From an uncultured Hungatella sp. (GTDB lineage Bacteria; Bacillota; Clostridia; Lachnospirales; Lachnospiraceae): a DNA stretch of 64,000 bases. Both the position numbers and the translations under genes were made by a program. Shown one piece after another: positions 7,219 to 16,324 of this stretch (positions are counted from its first letter, which is position 1; each line of letters opens with the position of its first letter). The notes under the pieces are model-generated. The model worked only from the letters and a program-made list of their open reading frames with translations. It had not been told where the DNA came from and searched no databases. The DNA lies in assembly GCA_949879795.1 (NCBI GenBank), contig CATLBR010000009.1, positions 45,823 through 109,822 of the forward strand, written 5' to 3'.

Positions 7219-9870
7219 GTGGCCGGATTATCACCCATGATGGTTCATTACATGGAGACCAAGAAACAATACCCTGACTGCCTGTTGTTCTACAGGCTAG
7301 GGGATTTTTATGAAATGTTCTTTGACGATGCGGTGACTACATCAAAAGAACTGGAACTGACCTTGACGGGAAAGGAATGCGGCCTTGATGAGCGGGCTCC
7401 CATGTGCGGAATTCCTTATCACGCCGTAGATTCTTATCTGTATAAGCTGGTACAGAAAGGTTACAAGGTTGCCATCGCGGAGCAGATGGAGGACCCGAAA
7501 CTGGCAAAGGGACTGGTGAAGCGAGAGGTTACCCGTGTGGTAACGCCGGGAACCATCACAAGCAGCCAGGCACTGGATGAGACAAAGAACAATTACCTTA
7601 TGGGAATTGTGTATGTGGGAGATGTGTTCGGAATTTCCGTGTGCGATATCACCACAGGGGATTATCTGGTGACGGAGGTGGAGGGGGAGAGAAACCTTTT
7701 AGATGAGATTCACAAATTTTCCCCGTCGGAGATCATTTGCAATGAAGCCTTCTACATGTGCGGAATTGACCTGGAAGATTTGAGAAACAGGTATCATGTG
7801 GCTGTTTCTGCCCTGGATAATCGGTATTTTTCCGACGATGGGTGCAGAAATGTCCTGAAAGAACATTTTCATGTAGGCAGTCTGGAGGGGCTGGGGCTGG
7901 GGGACTATGACGCGGGTGTTATCGCCTCCGGCGCCGTCATGGAGTATCTGTATGATACTCAGAAAAATACACTGTCCCATATTGTGGCCATCACTCCGTA
8001 CACTACGGGAGAATTTATGGTCATCGACACTTCCACCCGCAGGAATCTGGAGCTTCTCGAGACACTGAGGGAGAAGCAGAGGAGAGGTTCTCTTCTGTGG
8101 GTTCTGGACAAGACAAAGACAGCCATGGGAGCCAGACTTATGCGCAGTTTTATCGAGCAGCCGCTTGTGCATAAGCAGGCAATTTTGGACAGACAGGACA
8201 CCATCGAGGAGCTGAACATGAATTACATCACCAGGGAGGAGATCAGGGAATACCTGAACTCGGTTTATGACCTGGAGAGGCTTGTAGGACGGATCAGCTA
8301 CAAGTCTGCCAATCCCAGAGATCTGATTTCGTTTCGAAATTCTCTTGAGATGCTGCCCCACATAAAGAATCTTCTGGGGGAGATGAACGCTCCTGTCCTG
8401 AAACAGCTCTATACAGATCTTGACCCCCTTGAAGACCTGTGGAGTCTGATCGAAAACTCGATTGTGGACGACCCGCCGCTGGCGGTAAAAGAAGGCGGAA
8501 TCATCAGGGAGGGGTATCATGAGGAAGCCGACCGCCTCCGCCAGGCCAAGACAGAGGGGAAGACATGGCTTGCCCAGCTGGAGGCAGGTGAGCGGGACAA
8601 GACAGGGATTAAAAATCTGAAGATAAAATACAACAAAGTGTTTGGGTACTATTTTGAGGTGACCAACTCTTTTAAAAATATGGTGCCGGAGTATTTCATC
8701 CGGAAACAGACGCTGACTAACGCGGAGAGATACACCACGGATAAGCTGAAAGAACTGGAGGATGTGATTCTCGGAGCTGAGGACAAGCTGTTTTCTCTGG
8801 AGTACGATTTGTTCTGCGGGATTCGGGACAAGGTGGGAGCCGAGGCGGAGAGGATACACAGAACCGCCAAAGCGCTGGCGGGCATCGACGTGTTCTCATC
8901 TCTGTCTCTGGTCGCCACAAGAAATAACTACATAAAGCCGAAGATCAATGAGAAGGGCGCCATTCACATCAAAAACGGACGTCACCCTGTGGTGGAACTG
9001 ATGCTGAGGAATGATCTGTTCGTGTCCAACGATACGGTTCTGGACAATGGCAAAAACCGTATATCCATTATCACAGGCCCCAATATGGCAGGGAAATCCA
9101 CCTACATGCGGCAGACGGCCCTTATCGTCCTTATGGCTCAGATGGGATGCTTTGTCCCTGCGGAGGCGGCAGATATCGGCATCTGTGACCGGATCTTTAC
9201 AAGGGTGGGAGCCTCCGATGACCTGGCCTCTGGTCAGAGCACGTTTATGGTTGAGATGACGGAGGTGGCCAACATCCTGCGGAATGCTACCAGAAGCAGT
9301 CTGATCATTCTGGATGAGATCGGAAGAGGCACAAGTACGTTCGACGGGCTGTCCATCGCGTGGGCGGTGGTGGAACACATCAGCAACACAAAAGTTTTGG
9401 GCGCCAAGACCTTGTTTGCCACCCACTACCATGAACTGACAGAATTGGAGGGAGCCATGAGCGGCGTCAACAATTACTGTATTGCCGTCAAAGAACAGGG
9501 GGATGATATTGTATTTCTAAGAAAGATCATCAAGGGAGGAGCCGATAAAAGCTACGGAATACAGGTGGCCAGGCTGGCGGGAGTTCCGGATCAGGTAATC
9601 AGCCGTGCCAGGGAGCTGGTGGAAGAACTGAGCAGCGCGGATATCGCCACAAAAGCCAGGGAGATTGCCAGACAGAATGCCCCCGCGGCCCCCAGAAAAA
9701 CCGTGACAAAACCAGATGAAGTAGACTTAAACCAGATGACTTTATTTGATACGGTAAAGAATGAGGATATAATCAAAGAGATTGAAAGCATTCAGATCAA
9801 TGAGATCACGCCGGTGGAGGCACTGAATATACTGAGCCGCATGCAGGGAAAACTGAAAAATCGGTGGTGA
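7219..9870 (+). CDS. mutS: DNA mismatch repair protein MutS
   Basis: Mismatch-recognition ATPase that scans DNA and recruits MutL. The N-terminal mismatch-binding domain carries GDFYEMFFDDA (the Phe-X-Glu wedge). The connector, core and clamp domains follow. The ATPase has Walker A TGPNMAGKST near residue 620 and Walker B/signature LDEIGRGTSTFDG near 698. The C-terminal helix-turn-helix region is present. 883 residues is typical. Translation starts at GTG 7219 with AGAGAGG upstream; no better ATG exists. mutL follows after 63 bases. Confidence 0.98.
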   Translation: MAGLSPMMVHYMETKKQYPDCLLFYRLGDFYEMFFDDAVTTSKELELTLTGKECGLDERAPMCGIPYHAVDSYLYKLVQKGYKVAIAEQMEDPKLAKGLVKREVTRVVTPGTITSSQALDETKNNYLMGIVYVGDVFGISVCDITTGDYLVTEVEGERNLLDEIHKFSPSEIICNEAFYMCGIDLEDLRNRYHVAVSALDNRYFSDDGCRNVLKEHFHVGSLEGLGLGDYDAGVIASGAVMEYLYDTQKNTLSHIVAITPYTTGEFMVIDTSTRRNLELLETLREKQRRGSLLWVLDKTKTAMGARLMRSFIEQPLVHKQAILDRQDTIEELNMNYITREEIREYLNSVYDLERLVGRISYKSANPRDLISFRNSLEMLPHIKNLLGEMNAPVLKQLYTDLDPLEDLWSLIENSIVDDPPLAVKEGGIIREGYHEEADRLRQAKTEGKTWLAQLEAGERDKTGIKNLKIKYNKVFGYYFEVTNSFKNMVPEYFIRKQTLTNAERYTTDKLKELEDVILGAEDKLFSLEYDLFCGIRDKVGAEAERIHRTAKALAGIDVFSSLSLVATRNNYIKPKINEKGAIHIKNGRHPVVELMLRNDLFVSNDTVLDNGKNRISIITGPNMAGKSTYMRQTALIVLMAQMGCFVPAEAADIGICDRIFTRVGASDDLASGQSTFMVEMTEVANILRNATRSSLIILDEIGRGTSTFDGLSIAWAVVEHISNTKVLGAKTLFATHYHELTELEGAMSGVNNYCIAVKEQGDDIVFLRKIIKGGADKSYGIQVARLAGVPDQVISRARELVEELSSADIATKAREIARQNAPAAPRKTVTKPDEVDLNQMTLFDTVKNEDIIKEIESIQINEITPVEALNILSRMQGKLKNRW

Positions 9871-9933
9871 GAATGTGCGGGCCTCTGCAGGATGTGAAAT
9901 GGAATTTAATCTGAGGGATGTCAGGGAGGGATT

Positions 9934-11838
9934 ATGGCGCAGATTACAGTATTGGACCAGGGTACGATTGATAAGATTGCAGCGGGTGAGGTCATCGAGC
10001 GTCCTGCGTCCGTGGTGAAGGAGCTTCTGGAAAATGCCATTGACGCCAAGGCGACGGCCGTTACGGTGGAGATCCGGGACGGGGGGATCTCCTTTATCAG
10101 GGTTACCGACAACGGCTGCGGGATTTCCAAGGAGGATGTGCCGGTGGCGTTTCTGCGTCATTCTACCAGCAAGATCAAATCGGTAGAAGATCTGTTTACG
10201 GTGGCGTCCCTGGGTTTTCGCGGGGAGGCTCTTTCCAGCATCGCGGCAGTGTCCCAGGTTGAACTGATCACCAAGACGGCGCAGGAACTTTCAGGGATCC
10301 GATATCAGATTGAAGGGGGAAAAGAGCGCTCTATAGAGGAAATCGGAGCGCCCGAGGGTACTACATTTCTGGTGCGGAATCTGTTTTACAATACGCCCGC
10401 CAGACAGAAATTTTTAAAGACGGCTCAGACAGAGGGCTCCCATGTGGCGGCGCTTGTGGAGAAGATCGCCATGTCCCATCCGGATATCTCCATACGGTTC
10501 ATACAGAACAATCAGAACAGGCTTCACACGTCAGGAAACCACAATCTGAAGGATATTATCTACACGGTGTTTGGCAGAGAGATCGCCGCCAATCTGCTGC
10601 CTGCCGACTCCAGCCAGGAGATCATGCAGATTCACGGGTTTGTGGGAAAGCCTGTCATCGCCAGAAGCAACAGAAATTTTGAAAATTACTATATCAACGG
10701 GAGGTATATCAGGAGCAGCCTGGTAGCCAAAGCCGTGGAGGAGGCCTACAGGCCCTTTATGATGCAGCACAAATACCCCTTCGTGCTGCTGCATCTCACA
10801 GTCGAACCGGAGTATTTGGATGTCAATGTCCATCCAACAAAGATGGAACTGCGTTTCAGGGACGGGGAGAGAATCTACGAAATCATCCGCCAGACAGTCA
10901 GCGATGCTCTGTCCGAGAAGGAACTGATTCCTCAGGTACAGCTTAACAGGCCTGTAAAAGAGAAGGACACCCCCAAAAGAGAGCAGGAACCCCGACCGGA
11001 ACCGTTTGAGGTGAAGAGGCAGGCCGACCTTTCTTACAGAAATAATCCGGTTTACCAGGCAGTTGCCGAGAGACAGCCTTCCTGGAATGCAGGGGACAAA
11101 AACATGAAAGGGGAAGGCAGGGAATCTGCCATGCAGGCGGAACGTTCCAGGGACAGGCACACAGCCTCGAGGCAGGAGCCTACTGCCGGAGGGAGTGAGA
11201 GAAAGCAGGAGGAAAAGCAGCTGGATCTGTTTGAAGAGAAACTTCTGGAGCCCAAGAGCCGTCTCCGCCACAAACTTATCGGACAGCTGTTTGATACTTA
11301 TTGGCTGGTGGAATTTTCCGATCAGCTGTACATCATAGATCAGCATGCGGCCCACGAGAAGATTCTCTACGAAAAAACCATGGCATCCCTGAAAAACCGG
11401 GAATACACATCGCAGATGGTCAACCCTCCGATCATCCTCACTCTGGGAAGTGAGGAAGAGGTGATTCTTGACCGATATATGACTTATTTGGCTCACATGG
11501 GATTTGAAATTGAACATTTCGGAGGCAGGGAGTACGCAGTGAGGGCGGTTCCGGACAATCTGTTTTCTATCGCTAAAAAAGAACTTCTTATAGAGATCCT
11601 TGACAGTCTGTCGGATGATATTTTCAAAGAAAATCCCGACATGATCTACGAGAGGGTTGCCGGTATGTCCTGCAAGGCGGCGGTTAAAGGCAACAGCAGG
11701 CTGTCCTCAGCGGAAGCGGATCATCTCATCGATCAGCTTCTGGAACTGGAAAATCCTTACGCCTGTCCTCACGGACGGCCGACGATCATCTCTATGAGCC
11801 GACGTGAACTGGAGAAAAAATTCAAGAGGATCGTATAA
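9934..11838 (+). CDS. mutL: DNA mismatch repair endonuclease MutL
   Basis: GHKL ATPase and latent nicking endonuclease of mismatch repair. The N-terminal ATPase shows DNGCGISKED and GFRGEALSSIA. A Lys/Glu/Arg-rich linker spans about 340-435. The C-terminal domain keeps the endonuclease metal motif DQHAAHEKILYE near 469 and the supporting motifs CKAAVKGNSRL and CPHGRPTI. This is therefore the nicking type found in organisms without MutH. 634 residues is normal. A GGGAGG ribosome binding site precedes ATG 9934. miaA begins 19 bases after its stop. Confidence 0.98.
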   Translation: MAQITVLDQGTIDKIAAGEVIERPASVVKELLENAIDAKATAVTVEIRDGGISFIRVTDNGCGISKEDVPVAFLRHSTSKIKSVEDLFTVASLGFRGEALSSIAAVSQVELITKTAQELSGIRYQIEGGKERSIEEIGAPEGTTFLVRNLFYNTPARQKFLKTAQTEGSHVAALVEKIAMSHPDISIRFIQNNQNRLHTSGNHNLKDIIYTVFGREIAANLLPADSSQEIMQIHGFVGKPVIARSNRNFENYYINGRYIRSSLVAKAVEEAYRPFMMQHKYPFVLLHLTVEPEYLDVNVHPTKMELRFRDGERIYEIIRQTVSDALSEKELIPQVQLNRPVKEKDTPKREQEPRPEPFEVKRQADLSYRNNPVYQAVAERQPSWNAGDKNMKGEGRESAMQAERSRDRHTASRQEPTAGGSERKQEEKQLDLFEEKLLEPKSRLRHKLIGQLFDTYWLVEFSDQLYIIDQHAAHEKILYEKTMASLKNREYTSQMVNPPIILTLGSEEEVILDRYMTYLAHMGFEIEHFGGREYAVRAVPDNLFSIAKKELLIEILDSLSDDIFKENPDMIYERVAGMSCKAAVKGNSRLSSAEADHLIDQLLELENPYACPHGRPTIISMSRRELEKKFKRIV

Positions 11839-11857
11839 TTAGCAAGGAGGAGATTTT

Positions 11858-12808
11858 ATGGCATTGCCCCTGATTATTCTGACCGGACCGACGGCGGTAG
11901 GGAAAACCGGTCTTTCCATTGAACTGGCCAGGGCAGTGGACGGAGAGATCATCAGCGCCGACTCCATGCAGGTGTACCGATACATGGACATCGGTTCTGC
12001 CAAGGTGACCAGGGCGGAGATGTCAGGTGTTCCCCACCACCTTATCGATGTGTTGGAGCCGACGGAAGAATTCAATGTAGTTGTTTTTCAAAAGATGGCC
12101 AAGAAAGCCCTCGGGGAAATCTATGACAGAGGCAGGATTCCCGTTGTTGTGGGGGGAACCGGGTTTTATATTCAGGCGCTGGCGTACGATATCGATTTCA
12201 CGGAGAATGACTTGGACGAGAGGCTGCGCAGGGAACTGGAGGAGAGTGCCAGGGAAAAAGGTCCGGGGTATCTCCACGGGCTTCTGGAAGAGATAGATCC
12301 TGCAGCGGCCGGCCAGATTCACGCAAACAATATAAAGAGGGTAATCCGTGCCATCGAGTTTTATCGGCAGACCGGAAAGAGAATCTCAGAGCACAACGAG
12401 ACGGAGAGGCGGAAGGAATCGCCCTATAAGCTGTTTTACTATGTGTTGAATACAGACCGGAAGGTTCTCTATGAGCGAATCGAACAGAGAGTGGACGAGA
12501 TGCTCCGTCGGGGGTTGGTGGAAGAAGTAAAAGGGCTTGCGGACATGGGATGTACCCGTGACATAGTGTCCATGCAGGGCCTGGGCTACAAGGAAATCCT
12601 GGATTACCTGGAAGGACGTTGCAGTTTGGAGGAAGCGGTTTACACGATCAAGCGGGATACCAGGCACTTTGCAAAACGGCAGCTTACGTGGTTCAGGAGA
12701 GAGCGTGATGTGCGGTGGCTGAATCTGCAGGAATTCCACAATGACAGACGGGAGGTTCTGGAGCATATACTTGCCGAGATCAATTTGGACGGCCGCCACG
12801 GCTGCTGA
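11858..12808 (+). CDS. miaA: tRNA dimethylallyltransferase MiaA
   Basis: Transfers dimethylallyl from DMAPP to A37 of tRNAs, giving the substrate of MiaB. The P-loop LTGPTAVGKTGLSIELA begins near residue 6, followed by ISADSMQVYRYMDIGSAK and the conserved GGTGFYIQAL. The tRNA-binding and zinc-finger-like C-terminal part is present (TRHFAKRQLTWFRRE). 316 residues is typical. A strong AAGGAGGAG sits before the ATG. mutS-mutL-miaA is a common Firmicute arrangement. Confidence 0.97.
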   Translation: MALPLIILTGPTAVGKTGLSIELARAVDGEIISADSMQVYRYMDIGSAKVTRAEMSGVPHHLIDVLEPTEEFNVVVFQKMAKKALGEIYDRGRIPVVVGGTGFYIQALAYDIDFTENDLDERLRRELEESAREKGPGYLHGLLEEIDPAAAGQIHANNIKRVIRAIEFYRQTGKRISEHNETERRKESPYKLFYYVLNTDRKVLYERIEQRVDEMLRRGLVEEVKGLADMGCTRDIVSMQGLGYKEILDYLEGRCSLEEAVYTIKRDTRHFAKRQLTWFRRERDVRWLNLQEFHNDRREVLEHILAEINLDGRHGC

Positions 12809-12848
12809 CCGCCGCGAGCCGTTGCCATATAAAGGAGACGAGAAAATT

Positions 12849-14138
12849 ATGGATTTAGAGACTATGTACCAGTCCTTGGGAGTCAGCTCCCAGGTATTGG
12901 ACTTTGCAAAAAAGATAGAGGATACTTTAAAAGACCGTTTTGAGGCCATTGACAGCCGGGCGGAGTACAATCAGCTGAAGGTGGTAAAGGCCATGCAGGA
13001 GTGCAGGGTCAGTGATATTCATTTTGCTGCCACTACAGGCTATGGGTATAATGACCTGGGGAGAGATACACTGGAAGACGTGTTTGCCCGTGTTTTTCAG
13101 ACCGAGAGTGCTCTGGTGCGTCCTCAGCTTATCAGCGGGACCCACGCGCTCCACATCGCCCTGTCAGGAAATCTGCGTCCGGGAGATGAGCTTCTCTCGC
13201 CCAACGGAAAGCCTTATGACACACTGGAAGAAGTCATCGGAATCAGGGAGTCCGTGGGCTCATTGAAGGAGTACGGGGTTTCATACCGCCAGGTGGACCT
13301 TCTTCCTGACGGAACCTTTGACTTTGAGAACATCGCGAGGGCTGTCAATGAAAAGACAAAAGTGATGACCATTCAGCGCTCAAAAGGCTACGCTTCCAGA
13401 CCTACCTTCTCAGTGGAGCAGATCGGGGAGCTTATCGTTTTTGTCAAGAAGATAAAGCCGGATCTGATCTGTATGGTGGATAACTGCTACGGAGAGTTTG
13501 TGGAAACCTTAGAGCCTACTCAGGTGGGAGCGGACATGGCGGTAGGCTCTCTGATAAAAAATCCGGGAGGAGGTCTTGCTCCTATCGGAGGCTATATTGT
13601 GGGCAGAAAGGAGTGCGTCGACAGGGCCTCCTTTCGCCTAAGCGCTCCTGGTCTGGGAAGGGAAGTGGGGGCAAGCCTGGGACTCAATCAGTCATTTTAT
13701 CAGGGGTTGTTTTTATCTCCCACCGTGGTGGCCGGCGCCCTCAAGGGAGCCATCTTCGCCGCCAATATATACGAAAAGCTGGGATTTTCCGTAGTGCCTG
13801 ACGGCCGTGAGGAGCGCCATGACATCATTCAGTCTGTCACTTTCGGCACGCCGGAGGGAGTCATTGCCTTCTGTCAGGGCATCCAGGCGGCGGCTCCTGT
13901 GGACAGCTTCGTGACACCGGAGCCGTGGGACATGCCGGGATATGATGCTCCTGTAATCATGGCGGCGGGGGCTTTCGTTCAGGGCTCGTCCATCGAGCTC
14001 AGCGCCGATGCTCCTATAAAGCCTCCCTACGCCGTGTATTTTCAGGGAGGGCTTACCTGGTATCACGCGAAACTGGGAGTGCTGATGTCTCTTCAGAAGC
14101 TGATCGAAGCAGGAGTCTGCTCCCTTAAGATTTTATAA
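12849..14138 (+). CDS. PLP-dependent methionine gamma-lyase-family protein (aluminium-resistance/YnbB type)
   Basis: 429-residue PLP enzyme of the family long annotated as aluminium resistance protein or YnbB, related to cystathionine/methionine gamma-lyases. The probable Schiff-base Lys lies in VGSLIKNPGGGLAPIGGYIVG, preceded by the PLP-Asp region ICMVDNCYGEFVE. The track's start (12741) overlaps miaA; the real start is ATG 12849 behind AAAGGAGACG. It sits directly after miaA, as in many Clostridia. Its actual substrate is not known from sequence, and the aluminium label is historical. Confidence 0.9.
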   Translation: MDLETMYQSLGVSSQVLDFAKKIEDTLKDRFEAIDSRAEYNQLKVVKAMQECRVSDIHFAATTGYGYNDLGRDTLEDVFARVFQTESALVRPQLISGTHALHIALSGNLRPGDELLSPNGKPYDTLEEVIGIRESVGSLKEYGVSYRQVDLLPDGTFDFENIARAVNEKTKVMTIQRSKGYASRPTFSVEQIGELIVFVKKIKPDLICMVDNCYGEFVETLEPTQVGADMAVGSLIKNPGGGLAPIGGYIVGRKECVDRASFRLSAPGLGREVGASLGLNQSFYQGLFLSPTVVAGALKGAIFAANIYEKLGFSVVPDGREERHDIIQSVTFGTPEGVIAFCQGIQAAAPVDSFVTPEPWDMPGYDAPVIMAAGAFVQGSSIELSADAPIKPPYAVYFQGGLTWYHAKLGVLMSLQKLIEAGVCSLKIL

Positions 14139-14144
14139 ACTCTA

Positions 14145-14173
14145 TGTACAGATTTTTCTTGATATGGTAAAAT
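14145..14173 (+). promoter_or_regulatory. Candidate promoter for radC-mreC-mreD operon
   Basis: TGTACA (4/6), 17-nt spacer, TAAAAT (5/6). A perfect 8-bp palindrome AAAATCTC/GAGATTTT with loop CCTA (14169-14188) overlaps the -10 and the expected start site, so it could be an operator or an early RNA hairpin. Confidence 0.5.
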
Positions 14174-14253
14174 CTCCCTAGAGATTTTGCCGGTGCTTCT
14201 TGTCAAGTCAAAATTCCTTTGTGTACTGGAGAGTCACGCGGAGAGGGGTTAGA

Positions 14254-14949
14254 ATGGAGCACATCAAGATGAAAGACATCCCTGCCAATGACCGTCCCTA
14301 TGAGAAATGTCTCCGGCTGGGACCGGAGGGCCTGAGCGAGGCAGAGCTTCTGGCCGTGATCATCCGAACGGGAAGCAGGAATTTCAGCTCTCTTAAGCTG
14401 GCTCAGCAGGTGCTGGAACTGAACTACCCGGGAGACGGGATACTGGGATTGTGCAGGCTCAGTCTGGAGGAGCTGAAGAAGATTGAGGGGATCGGAACCG
14501 TAAAAGGAATTCAGCTTCTGTGTATCGGGGAACTGTCAAAGCGGATCAGCAGACGTTCCGCTGTGGTCAGAAGCACGATCTTTGACAGCCCTGAGTCGGT
14601 GGCGGGTTACTATATGGAAGAGATGAGGCACTTGCAGCAGGAGCATCTCTATGCCATGTTTCTCAACATCAAACAGACGCTGATTCGGGATCTGCTGATC
14701 TCAAAGGGTACGGTAAACGCTTCCCTGGCGTCGCCCAGAGAGATTTTTATTGAGGCGCTCCGCTATCAGGCTGTCAGTATTATTCTGGTTCACAATCACC
14801 CAAGCGGTGACTCCACTCCCAGCAGGGATGACAGCATGCTGACCAAGCGGGTCTGTGAGGCGGGAAGGCTGGTGGGCATACAGCTTTTGGATCACATTGT
14901 CATCGGAGACAATAATTTTTGCAGTTTTAAAAAAGAAGGAATGTTGTAG
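14254..14949 (+). CDS. radC: RadC-family JAB/MPN metalloprotein
   Basis: RadC-type protein of 231 residues. The N-terminus has a helix-hairpin-helix-like region (ELKKIEGIGTVKGIQLL), and the C-terminal JAB domain has the metal motif HNHPSGDSTPSRDD. Biochemical function is unsettled; the repair name is historical. The track's start at 14200 is replaced by ATG 14254, which follows AGAGGGG. mreC starts one base after its stop, so the two are co-transcribed. In many Firmicutes mreB lies between radC and mreC; here nothing does. Confidence 0.93.
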   Translation: MEHIKMKDIPANDRPYEKCLRLGPEGLSEAELLAVIIRTGSRNFSSLKLAQQVLELNYPGDGILGLCRLSLEELKKIEGIGTVKGIQLLCIGELSKRISRRSAVVRSTIFDSPESVAGYYMEEMRHLQQEHLYAMFLNIKQTLIRDLLISKGTVNASLASPREIFIEALRYQAVSIILVHNHPSGDSTPSRDDSMLTKRVCEAGRLVGIQLLDHIVIGDNNFCSFKKEGML

Positions 14950-15795
14950 ATGGAATCAAAACAGAATCGATATATTTTGGCTGGGCTGACATGTTTTTGT
15001 ATCCTGCTCATCGGGATTACCATGGTCAACGATGAATGGCTGGCGCCGCTGCGCACCGGAGTAGGCTATGTGCTGATCCCTATTCAGTCAGGAGTGAACA
15101 AGGTGGGGGTGTCCATATATCAGGAACTGTCCGACTACGGACAGCTTAAAGGTGCTCTGGAGGAGAACCGGAAGCTGCAGGAGGAGATTGACCGGCTTAC
15201 GGAGGAGAACAACCGGCTTTTGGCAGAGCAGTTCGAGCTTCAGCGTCTCAGGGAGATGTATACTTTGGATCAGGACTATATGCAGTATGAAAAGACGGCT
15301 GCCCGAGTCATCGCCAACGATTCGGGGGACTGGTTTCAGGTATTCAGAGTCAATAAAGGTTCTGCTGACGGTATTCAGGTGGGGAACAATGTGCTTGCCG
15401 GAGGAGGGCTGGCTGGAATCGTCACCGATGTGGGTGCCCACTACGCGACGGTGCGGTCCATCATAGACGATTCCAGCCGCGTCAGCGGTATGGCACTCCA
15501 GTCTGCGGACACCTGCATTGTGGCGGGAGATTTGACTCTTTACAAAGATGGTCGGCTGCGTATCACCAACATAAAAAAGGACGGAGATATCAAGGATGGA
15601 GATCGGATCGTCACCTCCAACATCAGTTCCCGCTTTTTGCCGGGGATTCTGGTGGGCTATGCGGTTGATATTTCCATTGACAGTAATCAGCTGACAAGCT
15701 CGGGATACCTGATCCCGGCGGCCGAGTTCAGTAATCTTCAGGAGGTGCTGATTATCACCGACGTGAAAGAGGCTGAGGAGACGGCAGGAGAATAG
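14950..15795 (+). CDS. mreC: Rod shape-determining protein MreC
   Basis: Membrane-anchored scaffold of the elongasome that links PBP2/RodA to MreD. One transmembrane segment near 9-28 (ILAGLTCFCILLIGITMV) is followed by a coiled coil (about 68-105, EENRKLQEEIDRLTEENN) and the beta-barrel periplasmic domain (RVIANDSGDWFQVFRVNKGS onward). 281 residues is normal. It abuts radC, and mreD starts one base after its stop. Confidence 0.96.
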   Translation: MESKQNRYILAGLTCFCILLIGITMVNDEWLAPLRTGVGYVLIPIQSGVNKVGVSIYQELSDYGQLKGALEENRKLQEEIDRLTEENNRLLAEQFELQRLREMYTLDQDYMQYEKTAARVIANDSGDWFQVFRVNKGSADGIQVGNNVLAGGGLAGIVTDVGAHYATVRSIIDDSSRVSGMALQSADTCIVAGDLTLYKDGRLRITNIKKDGDIKDGDRIVTSNISSRFLPGILVGYAVDISIDSNQLTSSGYLIPAAEFSNLQEVLIITDVKEAEETAGE

Positions 15796-15796
15796 C

Positions 15797-16324
15797 ATGA
15801 ACAGTGTGAAAAGAATTATCATCAACCTGATATTGATTATTGCGGCGTTTACCATACAGAACTGTGTGTTTCCGCTGATCCCGTTTTTGTCGGCCTCGCC
15901 AAACCTGCTTTTGATCCTGACGTTTTCTTTTGGTTTTATGAGCGGACAGAGGGCAGGCATGCTCTACGGGGTTCTGGCAGGAGTACTCCTTGACTTGTTT
16001 TACAGCGGTCCCTTTGGCTTCTATACTCTGTTTTACGTGTATGTAGGGTATGTGAACGGGATCTGCACAAAATATTACTATGAAGACTACATCACCCTTC
16101 CGCTGGTTTTAAGCATACTCAATGAACTGGCATACAATCTGTATGTGTATGTGTTCCGCTTCCTGATCAGAGGGCGGCTGAACATCTTGTACTATTTCCG
16201 GGAACTGGTGATTCCGGAAACAATTTTTACTGTTGTGACCACACTGTTTATCTACCGCCTGCTTCTGTATATTAACAGACGACTGACGGAATTCGAAAAT
16301 AGGAGAGATACAACCATTGTTTAG
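15797..16324 (+). CDS. mreD: Rod shape-determining protein MreD
   Basis: Small integral membrane partner of MreC. The 175 residues are mostly hydrophobic with five or six predicted membrane helices (for example IINLILIIAAFTIQNCVFPL and LLLILTFSFGFMSG). Its stop overlaps the TTG start of the PBP2 gene by 8 bases, which suggests translational coupling. Confidence 0.93.
   Translation: MNSVKRIIINLILIIAAFTIQNCVFPLIPFLSASPNLLLILTFSFGFMSGQRAGMLYGVLAGVLLDLFYSGPFGFYTLFYVYVGYVNGICTKYYYEDYITLPLVLSILNELAYNLYVYVFRFLIRGRLNILYYFRELVIPETIFTVVTTLFIYRLLLYINRRLTEFENRRDTTIV

Noticed and set aside
7699-8859. 386-residue minus-strand ORF opposite mutS
   Set aside because: Entirely inside mutS, which has complete motifs; the reverse frame has no recognisable domain.
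10531-11517. 328-residue minus-strand ORF opposite mutL
   Set aside because: Antisense shadow of mutL without start signals.
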